Positions 1 to 5,907 of a stretch of DNA of 7,218 nucleotides are shown one piece after another. The notes under the pieces were generated by a model. The model did no database searches, was not told where the DNA came from, and saw only the letters and a program-made list of their open reading frames with translations. Position 1 is the first letter of the stretch. Every line of letters starts with the position of its first letter. The stretch lies in contig DAOM01000186.1 in assembly GCA_002501855.1 (NCBI GenBank), positions 1-7,218 of the forward strand, given 5' to 3'. The translations under genes and the position numbers were made by a program. The stretch is from Candidatus Nitrosopolaris nunavutensis (GTDB lineage Archaea > Thermoproteota > Nitrososphaeria > Nitrososphaerales > Nitrososphaeraceae).

Positions 1-800
1 AATATACGTTCGATGATATTGACGATACTTCAACCATAATTGCCATTTCACAGAGTGGCGAAACAGCAGACGTTTTGCAATCTGTAAAGGCTGCAAAGCA
101 AATGGGAGCTAGAATACTTTCTATTGTCAACAATCCAACTTCATCCCTAGCCAGAATTAGCGACTCGTCTTTGAGCATAGACTGTGGACCTGAAATAGGA
201 GTAGCAGCAACCAAAAGTTTCACGGCTCAATTGTCTCTAATTTATACCATAGTGGATAGGTTATGCAATGGTTGCCTAGACTTTGAGGCGAATAAAGCAT
301 TTCTTGTTGGTGCACTTCGACAAGTACTAGACACTGAAATTCAAATCCGCAGTATTGCAGAGGGACTTCGAGATGCAAGAGATATTTATATCATCGGTAG
401 ATCTATCCATTATGCTATCGCGCTAGAAGGCGCGTTAAAAATAAAAGAACTGGCTTATGTCCATACAGAAGGCATTGCAGCTGGCGAATTGAAACATGGC
501 CCACTAGCATTAATTGATAGAAACAGTTACGTACTATTAGTAAACCCTAACGATATCGCTTCTGAAGATAACATTGCTAGTGCTTACGAAATAAAAGCAA
601 GAGGAGCTAAGATAATCGGTATTTCTGATAGGCCAAATAATGTATATGATATCTTTATTAAGATACCATCTGTGAAGAGTACTTTTTACCCTATTATCGA
701 AGTATTGCCCTTTCAGATTCTAGCATATTATCTGGCGCTTGCAAAGAATGCAGATCCCGATTATCCACGCAACCTTGCTAAGTCAGTTACAGTGAAGTAG
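1..800 (+). CDS. glmS: Glutamine--fructose-6-phosphate aminotransferase (isomerizing), C-terminal part, 5' end outside window
   Basis: GlmS makes glucosamine-6-phosphate from fructose-6-phosphate and glutamine, the first step towards UDP-GlcNAc for surface glycans; it is cytosolic. The reading frame is open from base 3, so the gene continues to the left. About 265 residues are visible, roughly the C-terminal 45% of a normal ~600-residue GlmS, covering most of the two SIS (sugar isomerase) domains; the glutaminase domain is off the window. Visible hallmarks are ISQSGETAD (bases 45-71), the sugar-phosphate loop of the first SIS domain; GELKHGPLALID in the second, with the His implicated in isomerisation; and the C-terminal tail PRNLAKSVTVK, whose Lys lies in the family's active-site tail. 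The TTG at 75 is internal to the SIS motif region and is not the start. The stop is TAG at 798-800. The identification is secure; the position in an operon upstream cannot be seen. Confidence 0.96.
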   Translation, partial: YTFDDIDDTSTIIAISQSGETADVLQSVKAAKQMGARILSIVNNPTSSLARISDSSLSIDCGPEIGVAATKSFTAQLSLIYTIVDRLCNGCLDFEANKAFLVGALRQVLDTEIQIRSIAEGLRDARDIYIIGRSIHYAIALEGALKIKELAYVHTEGIAAGELKHGPLALIDRNSYVLLVNPNDIASEDNIASAYEIKARGAKIIGISDRPNNVYDIFIKIPSVKSTFYPIIEVLPFQILAYYLALAKNADPDYPRNLAKSVTVK

Positions 801-808
801 ACGCGTGT

Positions 809-1546
809 ATGACAGTAGCAATAGCCATTGTGTTATTCGATATGGGCGTTATTTTCACCAAAGTAGCCGCAGGTATAACAGCCGTAGCCATTGCCTTATT
901 CGAAATAATACCCATGTCAACTATTCTCATTGTTAGGGTGATAATACTTCAACAACAAGAAGGGCACATAATTTATCCAATTATTACAACAGCGACAAGG
1001 GAGGAAGACGAACATATTATCGCTACTCCTTCATATGGATTATTTTTCCTATCGGAAAGGAATTCAGCTAACATCAAGAAGGATCAATATGAAGAAGCAA
1101 ATGGAAAACATCTCCCATCATTAACCAATAACTCTAGAACTAACAGTAAAAGAATTTTAATTGTAGATGATGAGCCTGATATAACGCTTTGTTTCAAGAT
1201 GACACTAGAGGATAATGGGTTCAAAAATCAAGTTGACGCATATAATGACCCAAGTATTGCATTAAGTGCTTTCATTCCGGGGTCATACGCTCTATTGCTA
1301 TTAGATATCGGAATGCCAAGTATCAACGGACTTGCACTATATGAAAAAATCAGAAAAATAGATAGCAAAATTCGGGTATCTTTTATAATAGCTTTTGGAG
1401 TCAATTATGAAGTATTAGCGGGGCGATATCGAACCAAAGACTATGAAAATGTTCTAGCCACGATATTGGAAAACAGCGGAGGACATTTTATTAGAAAGCC
1501 AATAGATGTGTTTGATTTAGTAAAAAGAGTAAAAGCTGAACTATAA
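809..1546 (+). CDS. Response-regulator receiver protein with hydrophobic N-terminal extension; switch Thr replaced
   Basis: Residues ~114-245 form a CheY-like receiver domain that would normally accept phosphate from a histidine kinase. The acidic pair D120-D121 (RILIVDDEPDI), the phospho-acceptor D166 (LLLLDIGMP) and K230 (FIRKPID) are present. The conserved Thr/Ser switch residue, expected in an FITAF-like motif, is Ile194 here (FIIAF, codon ATA at 1388-1390), so normal phospho-switching is doubtful. There is no C-terminal output domain, as in many thaumarchaeal single-domain regulators. The first ~47 residues are strongly hydrophobic and could form two membrane segments; residues 48-113 are of no recognised family. 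The only in-frame ATG after 809 is at 914, and no start lies close to the receiver domain, so the true start is uncertain: either the long form is real or the extension is a fusion or frameshift artefact. No Shine-Dalgarno precedes 809. It follows glmS by 8 bases and may be co-transcribed. The cell location is unknown. The receiver call is firm; the N-terminus is not. Confidence 0.8.
   Translation: MTVAIAIVLFDMGVIFTKVAAGITAVAIALFEIIPMSTILIVRVIILQQQEGHIIYPIITTATREEDEHIIATPSYGLFFLSERNSANIKKDQYEEANGKHLPSLTNNSRTNSKRILIVDDEPDITLCFKMTLEDNGFKNQVDAYNDPSIALSAFIPGSYALLLLDIGMPSINGLALYEKIRKIDSKIRVSFIIAFGVNYEVLAGRYRTKDYENVLATILENSGGHFIRKPIDVFDLVKRVKAEL
822..903 (+). repeat. Two-copy 19-base direct repeat, 63-base period
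   Basis: TAGCCATTGTGTTATTCGA (822-840) recurs as TAGCCATTGCCTTATTCGA (885-903), matching at 17 of 19 bases. The period is 63 bases, exactly 21 codons, so in the receiver-protein frame both copies encode a similar hydrophobic core (AIAIVLFD and AVAIALFE). The minus strand is also open across it (787-933, 48 codons including an ATG), which makes the coding strand of this short stretch ambiguous. Confidence 0.7.
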
Positions 1547-1696
1547 ACGGTAAAGTATTTTTCTCTATGATCAGTACCTAGGTTTGAGGTTTCTTAGATG
1601 TCGGCCAACATCAATAAAACAAACAACTAATGAGCTAACATACAATTGACTTTATTTGTTTCATCAACATTTCATTTTCAACCGATGCAATATTCA

Positions 1697-1870
1697 TCAA
1701 TGCTCCTTGTTTTCCAAAACCTCCTTGAATCTTTTTTCCGAACCTCTTCGGCAGTAACTTCTGTAACCTTTTGTGGGAGATATTCTTACCAAAGCACAAT
1801 ACATCTTCTGCTTTGTATCTCGCGGCATCTCAAGCATTCTCAACCAGGTAGGTGCTTTCACAATTTGCAA
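1697..1870 (-). pseudogene. Possible decayed small reading frame, unknown function
   Basis: On the minus strand a frame is open from 1891 to the stop at 1697-1699, with a possible TTG start at 1870 (57 residues). It contains APTWLRMLEMPRDTKQKMYC and ends KRFKEVLENKEH. Between 1785 and 1732 a neighbouring frame reads more like protein: EYLPQKVTEVTAEEVRKK. Joining ALV, that segment and RFKEVLENKEH needs one extra base near 1786 and one missing A in the run of six A at 1732-1737, giving a smooth Lys/Glu-rich helix. This suggests a gene fragment damaged by two small indels. The third frame is also mostly open, so chance cannot be excluded. I do not recognise the family, and no promoter or Shine-Dalgarno is evident. 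Confidence 0.25.
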
Positions 1871-2064
1871 TATGGTCCTCGAACGAGCATATCATATATA
1901 AGATTCAACCAATCATTTGACTGAATAACAAACTAGTCTGACATACTCTTTGAACATGAAGTCCAAGACAGCTAAACCCTGCATTACAATTTAAACAGAA
2001 CAATATTAAAAGCGGCGCTTGTGGTCTCTCAATTTTTTCATATATTTGGTTTAATTTCTATCGC

Positions 2065-2148
2065 TTATGTTTCGGCTCCTTTGATTTCTTGTGCGCTTGT
2101 ACCATCTAGTAATAAACGGTATATTTCGTTTAGCTCATGTTCTAGCAT
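2065..2148 (-). CDS. Possible 27-residue small protein or gene fragment
   Basis: The ATG at 2148 opens a 27-codon frame reading MLEHELNEIYRLLLDGTSAQ and then EIKGAET before TAA. The amphipathic helix followed by a DGTSAQEI turn faintly resembles the first half of a helix-turn-helix, but it stops before a recognition helix would be complete. The frame is open further upstream to 2199 and includes CNEC followed by basic residues (RPRKTK), which could be half of a zinc site, but no start codon lies there. It sits just upstream of rfcL on the opposite strand. It could be a real small protein, the remnant of a DNA-binding protein, or chance. Confidence 0.2.
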   Translation of the reverse strand: MLEHELNEIYRLLLDGTSAQEIKGAET

Positions 2149-2210
2149 TACTTTTGTTTTGCGTGGTCGGGAAGGAGAACATTCATTGCAGGAACCAGAT
2201 TACAGTCTAC

Positions 2211-2225
2211 AAAGAATATATTTAA
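2211..2225 (+). promoter_or_regulatory. Likely BRE/TATA promoter of rfcL
   Basis: AAAGAATATATTTAA combines a purine-rich BRE-like lead with an archaeal TATA box centred near 2219, about 35 bases before the rfcL ATG. Transcription would begin near 2245, leaving a leader of about 10 bases. No Shine-Dalgarno is visible, which fits a nearly leaderless mRNA. A second TATA-like string at 2242-2249 is too close to the start codon to serve. Confidence 0.45.
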
Positions 2226-2253
2226 TGATAGATTATTTCGGTATATAATCAAT

Positions 2254-3495
2254 ATGATGTGGACCGATATCTACCGCCCACAAAAGGTGGAGCAAATGAT
2301 AGGAAATGAAGATGCCAGGTTGGCTGTAATGAAATGGTTATCACGATGGATTGATGGAAGTAGGCCTTTGCTATTAGTTGGACCTAGTGGGGTTGGTAAG
2401 ACAACCCTCGTGCAAGTATTGGCACGCAAATTTGACTATGATTTAATTGAAATGAACGCCAGCGATACCAGGAATAGAGAAGATCTCGAAACTCTGATCA
2501 TGCCAATGTTTAACAATACAAGTGTATCTGGAAGAACTATGTTATTATTCTTGGATGAAGTTGATGGAATTTCTGGAAGAGAAGACGCTGGTGGAATAGA
2601 GTCTCTTGTTAAAATGATGAAAGAACCGACCATCCCTGTCATCATGGCTGCCAATACTCAAGATAATACAAAAATTAAACAACTTGCAAAAGTTTGCAAG
2701 ATCGTAAAATTTAACCCTGTTCCTCCTAGAGAGTTGATCATGTTCTTAGATTATGTTCTAAAAAACCACAATAAGAATTTGGACACTGAAGAAAAAATTT
2801 TAATTGTAAATCGCTGCCGTGGAGATATCCGATCATTATTAAATAGTGCGCAAGGAAAAGTTGCCGGCTATAATGTCATGCGGGAAGATATCTTTGAAAT
2901 AGATATTGCAAGTGCAATAAACGGTTATTTTTCTTCTAATTCTCCGCAGGAGGCAAAAGCGTTTCTGTCACACGCGGATGCAACTTATCCAGACCCACAC
3001 TTTGGTATTTCATCTGACGCAAGGCGAAAGGATAAGATTAACGCCCTGTTTTCCAGTATAGTCTCCTCGCGTATTAACTACAATAGTATGGCTGCGCTTC
3101 TTGACGTACTCTCGAAAGTAGACATAATAGTAGGACGAATCGGACAAAATAGGCAATGGAGCCTCCTCAAGTATCTAGACAATATAATCGCGTATGGTTT
3201 ATTCGAAAACTCTCGCAACAAGGGAATAAAATACAACCAATATAGTATGATCTGGCCAGTAATGGCGCCTATCTTTGCGAGAGGCCAATCAATGAAAAAT
3301 TTAATATTAGATCTAGCAAGAAAAGCTCACACATCAAAGAGTATTTTTGGCTCGATATACTTACCTTATCTGATCCAGATTATGATTGATAATAAAGAAG
3401 ATCCCGAGGAATTTGCAAGATTTTTAAACCTTGATGAAAAAGCCGGTGAGGCTTTAGCAAAAGAAATGGAGCGAACAGGGAGGAAAAAGAGATAA
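2254..3495 (+). CDS. rfcL: Replication factor C large subunit (clamp loader ATPase)
   Basis: RfcL works with RfcS subunits to open the PCNA ring and place it on primed DNA during replication and repair. The protein begins with the typical WTDIYRPQKVEQMIGNE motif. The AAA+ elements run in order: Walker A GPSGVGKT (residues 43-50, with Ser where many relatives have Pro), Walker B LLFLDEVDG (97-105), the sensor-1 region AANTQDN (132-138), and the sensor-2 region RGDIRSLLN with R193. A helical lid and a C-terminal collar-like domain follow. The length is 413 residues, shorter than the ~480 of many euryarchaeal RfcL proteins, and the end is basic (ERTGRKKR) with no obvious QxxLFxF PCNA-binding motif. 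Two adjacent ATGs (2254 and 2257) are possible starts; family alignment slightly favours the second (MWTDIYRP). It is flanked by gene-poor DNA, has its own promoter, and ends at a hairpin and T run. Confidence 0.95.
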   Translation: MMWTDIYRPQKVEQMIGNEDARLAVMKWLSRWIDGSRPLLLVGPSGVGKTTLVQVLARKFDYDLIEMNASDTRNREDLETLIMPMFNNTSVSGRTMLLFLDEVDGISGREDAGGIESLVKMMKEPTIPVIMAANTQDNTKIKQLAKVCKIVKFNPVPPRELIMFLDYVLKNHNKNLDTEEKILIVNRCRGDIRSLLNSAQGKVAGYNVMREDIFEIDIASAINGYFSSNSPQEAKAFLSHADATYPDPHFGISSDARRKDKINALFSSIVSSRINYNSMAALLDVLSKVDIIVGRIGQNRQWSLLKYLDNIIAYGLFENSRNKGIKYNQYSMIWPVMAPIFARGQSMKNLILDLARKAHTSKSIFGSIYLPYLIQIMIDNKEDPEEFARFLNLDEKAGEALAKEMERTGRKKR

Positions 3496-3523
3496 CTCTA
3501 TGATGCATCTAGAGTAGATTTTT
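3495..3523 (+). terminator. Hairpin plus T run after rfcL
   Basis: ACTCTA (3495-3500) pairs with TAGAGT (3510-3515) around a 9-base loop, and a run of five T follows at 3519-3523. The hairpin begins on the last base of the stop codon. Archaeal termination depends mainly on T runs, so the hairpin may be secondary. Confidence 0.4.
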
Positions 3524-4331
3524 CACACTATTGGCAATAAATTAGGACAAAAATTCACAGGTTGTTGCTAAAAGCAAAATAGGGGGTTCAACCCACAGCA
3601 ATCATTGTTGTCGCATTTTTTACAGGTCTAATATGATGATTAAATAAATGATATGACTGAACCTGAAGGTAATTCGCAAAAACCTGCATGTTTGCAACTT
3701 CTTGTGGTTACGAAATGGGTTTAGCTACAAGATAAATTAAAGCATCTGAACCGAATGATCGTCTTTATAATAAAAATAGATTTGATACGTTTATAACAGC
3801 AATCATCATTTGTTGCTAGAAAGTTCAATTGGGAAGAACAACAGTAAGAGCAGTATCGCCTGCTAAATTTGGTTACGGATGAAAAGAGGAAAATTCCATC
3901 TACATGGATTTTCTCCTGAAGTATTTATTATAAGGTTTTTAAATCTGGCATGCAGATTTCACTCTTTGGGTATACGCAAGTCGTGATTCATATAAGAAAA
4001 AAATACATATAATCAATGGCAAGAGTCTAAAGTCTCCAGAGTTTGGAAAAAAACTCTATTAACCGCTATGGATTGCCTGTACCGAAGAATTTGTTAGAAA
4101 GAGTATATAGAACCTCCTCCAATTCATATAGCAGAACTTCGAAATGCAATAAATTTCATAGGCTCAGAAGATACTTCTGTAAATTTAAGATTTTTTTATC
4201 TCTGAAATTTGGGACATTGGTACTCAGCATACGCATATCAAGTATCATTGATGGTCAAAAATCCCCGAGCTGATTAAGAAGGTTACTTGGTGTGTGCCTT
4301 AGTGCTTAATGCACTTTCAACCTTAGTAATT
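3524..4331. other. Gene-poor region between convergent rfcL and tatC
   Basis: No intact gene is recognisable. Adjacent short hairpins lie at 3565-3577 (TTGCT/AGCAA) and 3584-3594 (GGGTT/AACCC), followed by a six-T run near 3616. Short plus-strand frames start at 3653 (23 codons, MTEPEGNSQKPACLQ...) and 3879 (35 codons, MKRGKFHLHGFSPEVF...); neither has a Shine-Dalgarno or a known family. On the minus strand 3575-3790 is largely open but broken by stops. A frameshifted remnant at 4043-4277 is listed separately. AGTGC (4301-4305) and GCACT (4311-4315) form a small hairpin just beyond the tatC stop. Overall it looks like decayed coding DNA. Confidence 0.45.
4043..4277 (+). pseudogene. Possible frameshifted gene remnant, unknown family
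   Basis: Protein-like text jumps between frames here. From 4043 one frame reads NRYGLPVPKNLLERV; a second, over the same bases, reads PLWIACTEEFVRKSI. After the TATATA string near 4111-4117 a third frame (4098-4205) continues IEPPPIHIAELRNAINFIGS and then EDTSVNLRFFYL, meets a TGA at 4203-4205, and goes on with NLGHWYSAYAYQVSLMVKNP to the TAA at 4275-4277. A one- or two-base slip in TATATA would join the parts. The Pro/Glu-rich and then aromatic composition is unlike random translation of AT-rich DNA. I cannot assign a family, and no start or promoter is clear. It could still be chance. Confidence 0.3.
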
Positions 4332-5117
4332 TTAGGATTCTCTCTTAATCTTCCACTCTATAAACAGCATCCCAAGCACATAAAGGAGAAGCATTGGTCC
4401 GGCAACGAACCACATAGTGATTCCACTACCATCTGGGGTTATAACCGCACCGAAGATGACAAACATGATTATCATATACCTCAGATTGCTCCTCCAAAAC
4501 GTAGGCTCAACTATCTTGAATAACGTAATAGCCCACATTATTAGAGGGAATTGATATGAAAATCCAAATGCGATTAGGAACTGCATTACAAATGGAATAA
4601 ATTCTGATACGTTAAAGAAAGTACTAACGCCAATTGACTCTCCATATTTGTACAAAAAATTGAGTGTGTTTGGTATAACAAAAAAGTATGAGAATAAGCA
4701 GCCTATTGCAAAAAGTCCGATGGCAGGTGTTGTAATTTTTTTTATAGTTGCTTTCTCATGTTGATTAAGTGCTGGTCCCACAAATGCTGCTAACTCCCTA
4801 ATCGTAATTGGAACGGCCAAAGTTATACCTATCAAGGCTGCGACATAGATTTGAGTAAGGAAAGATCCTTGTGGCGTAACTTGTATAAGGTTAACGTTTT
4901 TGGGGAGCAGATTCTCCTTCATAATGTGGATTATTTGAGTTGCTAGGTTATTCAAGGGCCCTGGATATAGTAGTGGAATTTTGTAACCGTTAAAATCGAA
5001 GATACTAATACTGAAAGTCATACAAAGGGTTGTAACTAATCCCACGGTGATACCTATTCTGAGTACCATCACCCTGAGATCCTTCAGGTAACCCGTGTAC
5101 TGGCTTTCCTTGTACAT
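4332..5117 (-). CDS. tatC: Sec-independent protein translocase TatC
   Basis: TatC is the membrane receptor of the twin-arginine pathway: it binds RR signal peptides and recruits TatA to export folded proteins, often cofactor enzymes. The protein has 261 residues, normal for the family, with six predicted membrane segments at roughly 18-38, 86-106, 132-152, 175-197, 213-228 and 233-253. Aligning by eye with E. coli TatC, the FVGPALNQHEK loop keeps F112 and E121 (E. coli F94 and E103), D229 in ITPDG matches D211, and FFVIPNTLNFLY and FGFSYQFPLIMW are family segments. The N-terminal HLxELR motif is YLKDLR here, with D13 in place of the usual Glu. The ATG at 5117 puts this motif at residue 10, as expected. 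No Shine-Dalgarno precedes it, but a TATA-like box does. No tatA lies in the window. It is divergent from the ferritin-like gene and on the same strand as the molybdoenzyme upstream. Confidence 0.95.
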   Translation of the reverse strand: MYKESQYTGYLKDLRVMVLRIGITVGLVTTLCMTFSISIFDFNGYKIPLLYPGPLNNLATQIIHIMKENLLPKNVNLIQVTPQGSFLTQIYVAALIGITLAVPITIRELAAFVGPALNQHEKATIKKITTPAIGLFAIGCLFSYFFVIPNTLNFLYKYGESIGVSTFFNVSEFIPFVMQFLIAFGFSYQFPLIMWAITLFKIVEPTFWRSNLRYMIIMFVIFGAVITPDGSGITMWFVAGPMLLLYVLGMLFIEWKIKRES

Positions 5118-5138
5118 TTATTATACATATTACAATTC

Positions 5139-5150
5139 GATCTATATTAC
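5139..5150 (-). promoter_or_regulatory. Likely TATA box of tatC
   Basis: On the minus strand TAATATAGA (5149 to 5141) is centred about 28 bases before the tatC ATG. This is the spacing expected for a leaderless archaeal mRNA, in line with the absence of a Shine-Dalgarno. Confidence 0.4.
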
Positions 5151-5383
5151 GTACTTGCTATGTATGAGATCTTGAGGTCTATGCTACTTAGCTTACAACG
5201 ACTCATTTGGTTAACATAATAGAACAGGATAACAGCAAGTCTCGATAGTATTCTCTTCAATAGATAGGCGATATTGAAATTGTTGTTGAAACTTGGGCTG
5301 TCAAAAGAAGTGCAAAATGTAATCAATTATTAAAACAAATTAACTTTATGTGTTTGATATTTACTAACTCTTAGTCACGTACG
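5151..5383. other. Intergenic DNA between divergent tatC and ferritin-like gene
   Basis: This is the middle of a 319-base divergent intergenic region (5118-5436). It is AT-rich with stops in all frames. I see no gene, RNA or clear operator-type inverted repeat beyond the two promoters at its ends. Confidence 0.5.
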
Positions 5384-5391
5384 CATATAGC
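5384..5391 (+). promoter_or_regulatory. Likely TATA box of the ferritin-like gene
   Basis: CATATAGC lies about 50 bases before the ATG at 5437. With the usual ~25-base spacing, transcription would start near 5413 and give a ~24-base leader that carries the Shine-Dalgarno. I see no recognisable metal-regulator operator. Confidence 0.35.
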
Positions 5392-5425
5392 ATGATTTGA
5401 AAACACTTAAGTTAAAGAGTGAACC

Positions 5426-5432
5426 AAGGTGA
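5426..5432 (+). promoter_or_regulatory. Shine-Dalgarno deciding the start of the ferritin-like gene
   Basis: AAGGTGA contains AGGTGA, complementary to the UCACCU in the archaeal 16S rRNA tail, and ends 4 bases before the ATG at 5437. It lies downstream of the alternative GTG at 5419, so the ATG is preferred. It is the only clear Shine-Dalgarno before a gene in this window. Confidence 0.6.
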
Positions 5433-5436
5433 ACCT

Positions 5437-5907
5437 ATGTCAAATAGCTCGAATTCTGCAGCAGCTGACGCGGAAGGAGCCTCATCGTCTAGCAAGGTCG
5501 AAATTGTCAGAGGACTTAATGAAGATTTGGCAAGGGAGTACAAAGCGATTATCCAGTATGTGGTCTTCAGTTCTACATTGAAGGGTGCCGAGTATGGAGA
5601 CATCGCTGAACAGTTGAAAAAGCACGCTTCGCAGGAGCTCGCACATGCCCTGGAGGTGGCTAGGCAGATCGACTACTTGGGCGGAGACCCGACCGTGAAA
5701 GGCAAAGAAGCAGAATATTCCCAAGAGTCAAGGAAGATGCTTGAGATTGACCTCAGAGCTGAACAAGAAACTATCAAGAGCTACAGGGAGAGAATCCGTC
5801 AGGCGGAACGCGCTGGTGAATTTGCTCTTTCTGAAGCATTGAGGGATATTATAGCAGAGGAGCAGGATCACGAAATAGATCTGAGAGACGCCCTCGGAAT
5901 ACGATGA
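5437..5907 (+). CDS. Bacterioferritin-like di-iron ferritin-family protein, without haem-ligand Met
   Basis: This is a four-helix ferritin-fold protein of 156 residues, close to bacterioferritin in length and likely to oxidise and store iron or remove peroxide in the cytosol. Aligned by eye with bacterioferritin, the complete di-iron set is present: E34 (REYKAIIQ), E67 and H70 (QELAHA), E109 (LRAEQET), and E142 with H145 (EEQDHE), with the same 33-residue and 3-residue spacings as E18/E51/H54. The haem-binding Met52 of bacterioferritin is Leu68 here, so haem binding at the usual dimer site is unlikely. Residues 2-20 are a Ser/Ala-rich, low-complexity tail of unknown use. The start is set by the Shine-Dalgarno at 5426-5432; a GTG at 5419 would add six residues. 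The gene is visibly richer in G and C than its flanks, which could reflect strong expression or transfer. It is transcribed alone, divergent from tatC. Cage formation and exact subfamily are inferred. Confidence 0.88.
   Translation: MSNSSNSAAADAEGASSSSKVEIVRGLNEDLAREYKAIIQYVVFSSTLKGAEYGDIAEQLKKHASQELAHALEVARQIDYLGGDPTVKGKEAEYSQESRKMLEIDLRAEQETIKSYRERIRQAERAGEFALSEALRDIIAEEQDHEIDLRDALGIR

Larger units (their letters stand above)
1547..2253. other. 707-base gene-poor region between the receiver gene and rfcL
   Basis: No convincing full gene is present on either strand. The stop of the receiver gene is followed by a short T run (about 1558-1562) that could help end transcription. Plus-strand frames at 1646-1924 and 2021-2248 have unlikely amino-acid composition and match no family I know. 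The minus strand carries two protein-like short frames, at 1697-1870 and 2065-2148, listed separately. The right end holds the rfcL promoter. The picture is of decayed coding sequence or very small genes rather than a conserved RNA; I found no tRNA or repeat array. Confidence 0.5.

Noticed and set aside
1646..1924. 92-codon plus-strand frame
   Set aside because: Its composition (Ser, Phe, His and Leu strings) looks like non-coding translation, there is no Shine-Dalgarno or family match, and the opposite strand gives more protein-like text.
2021..2248. 75-codon plus-strand frame ending just before rfcL
   Set aside because: It overlaps the rfcL promoter, has a poor start (GTG without a ribosome site), and its amino-acid content is implausible.
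2436..2654. 72-codon minus-strand frame inside rfcL
   Set aside because: It is antisense to the conserved AAA+ core of rfcL and is explained as a shadow frame.
3581..3600. GGTTCAACCC resembling a tRNA T-arm
   Set aside because: The flanks do not form a five-pair T stem, and no acceptor, D or anticodon arm is present on either strand.
3633..3660. ATGATGA followed by CTGA, like a C/D box RNA
   Set aside because: The spacing is only about 17 bases, with no internal D'/C' pair and no flanking terminal stem.
3597..3820. CAGCAATCAT occurring twice (about 3597 and 3799)
   Set aside because: A 10-base match in AT-rich DNA, without further copies or symmetry, is within chance.
4287..4523. 78-codon plus-strand frame over the 3' end of tatC
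   Set aside because: It is antisense to well-conserved TatC membrane segments; there is no independent support.
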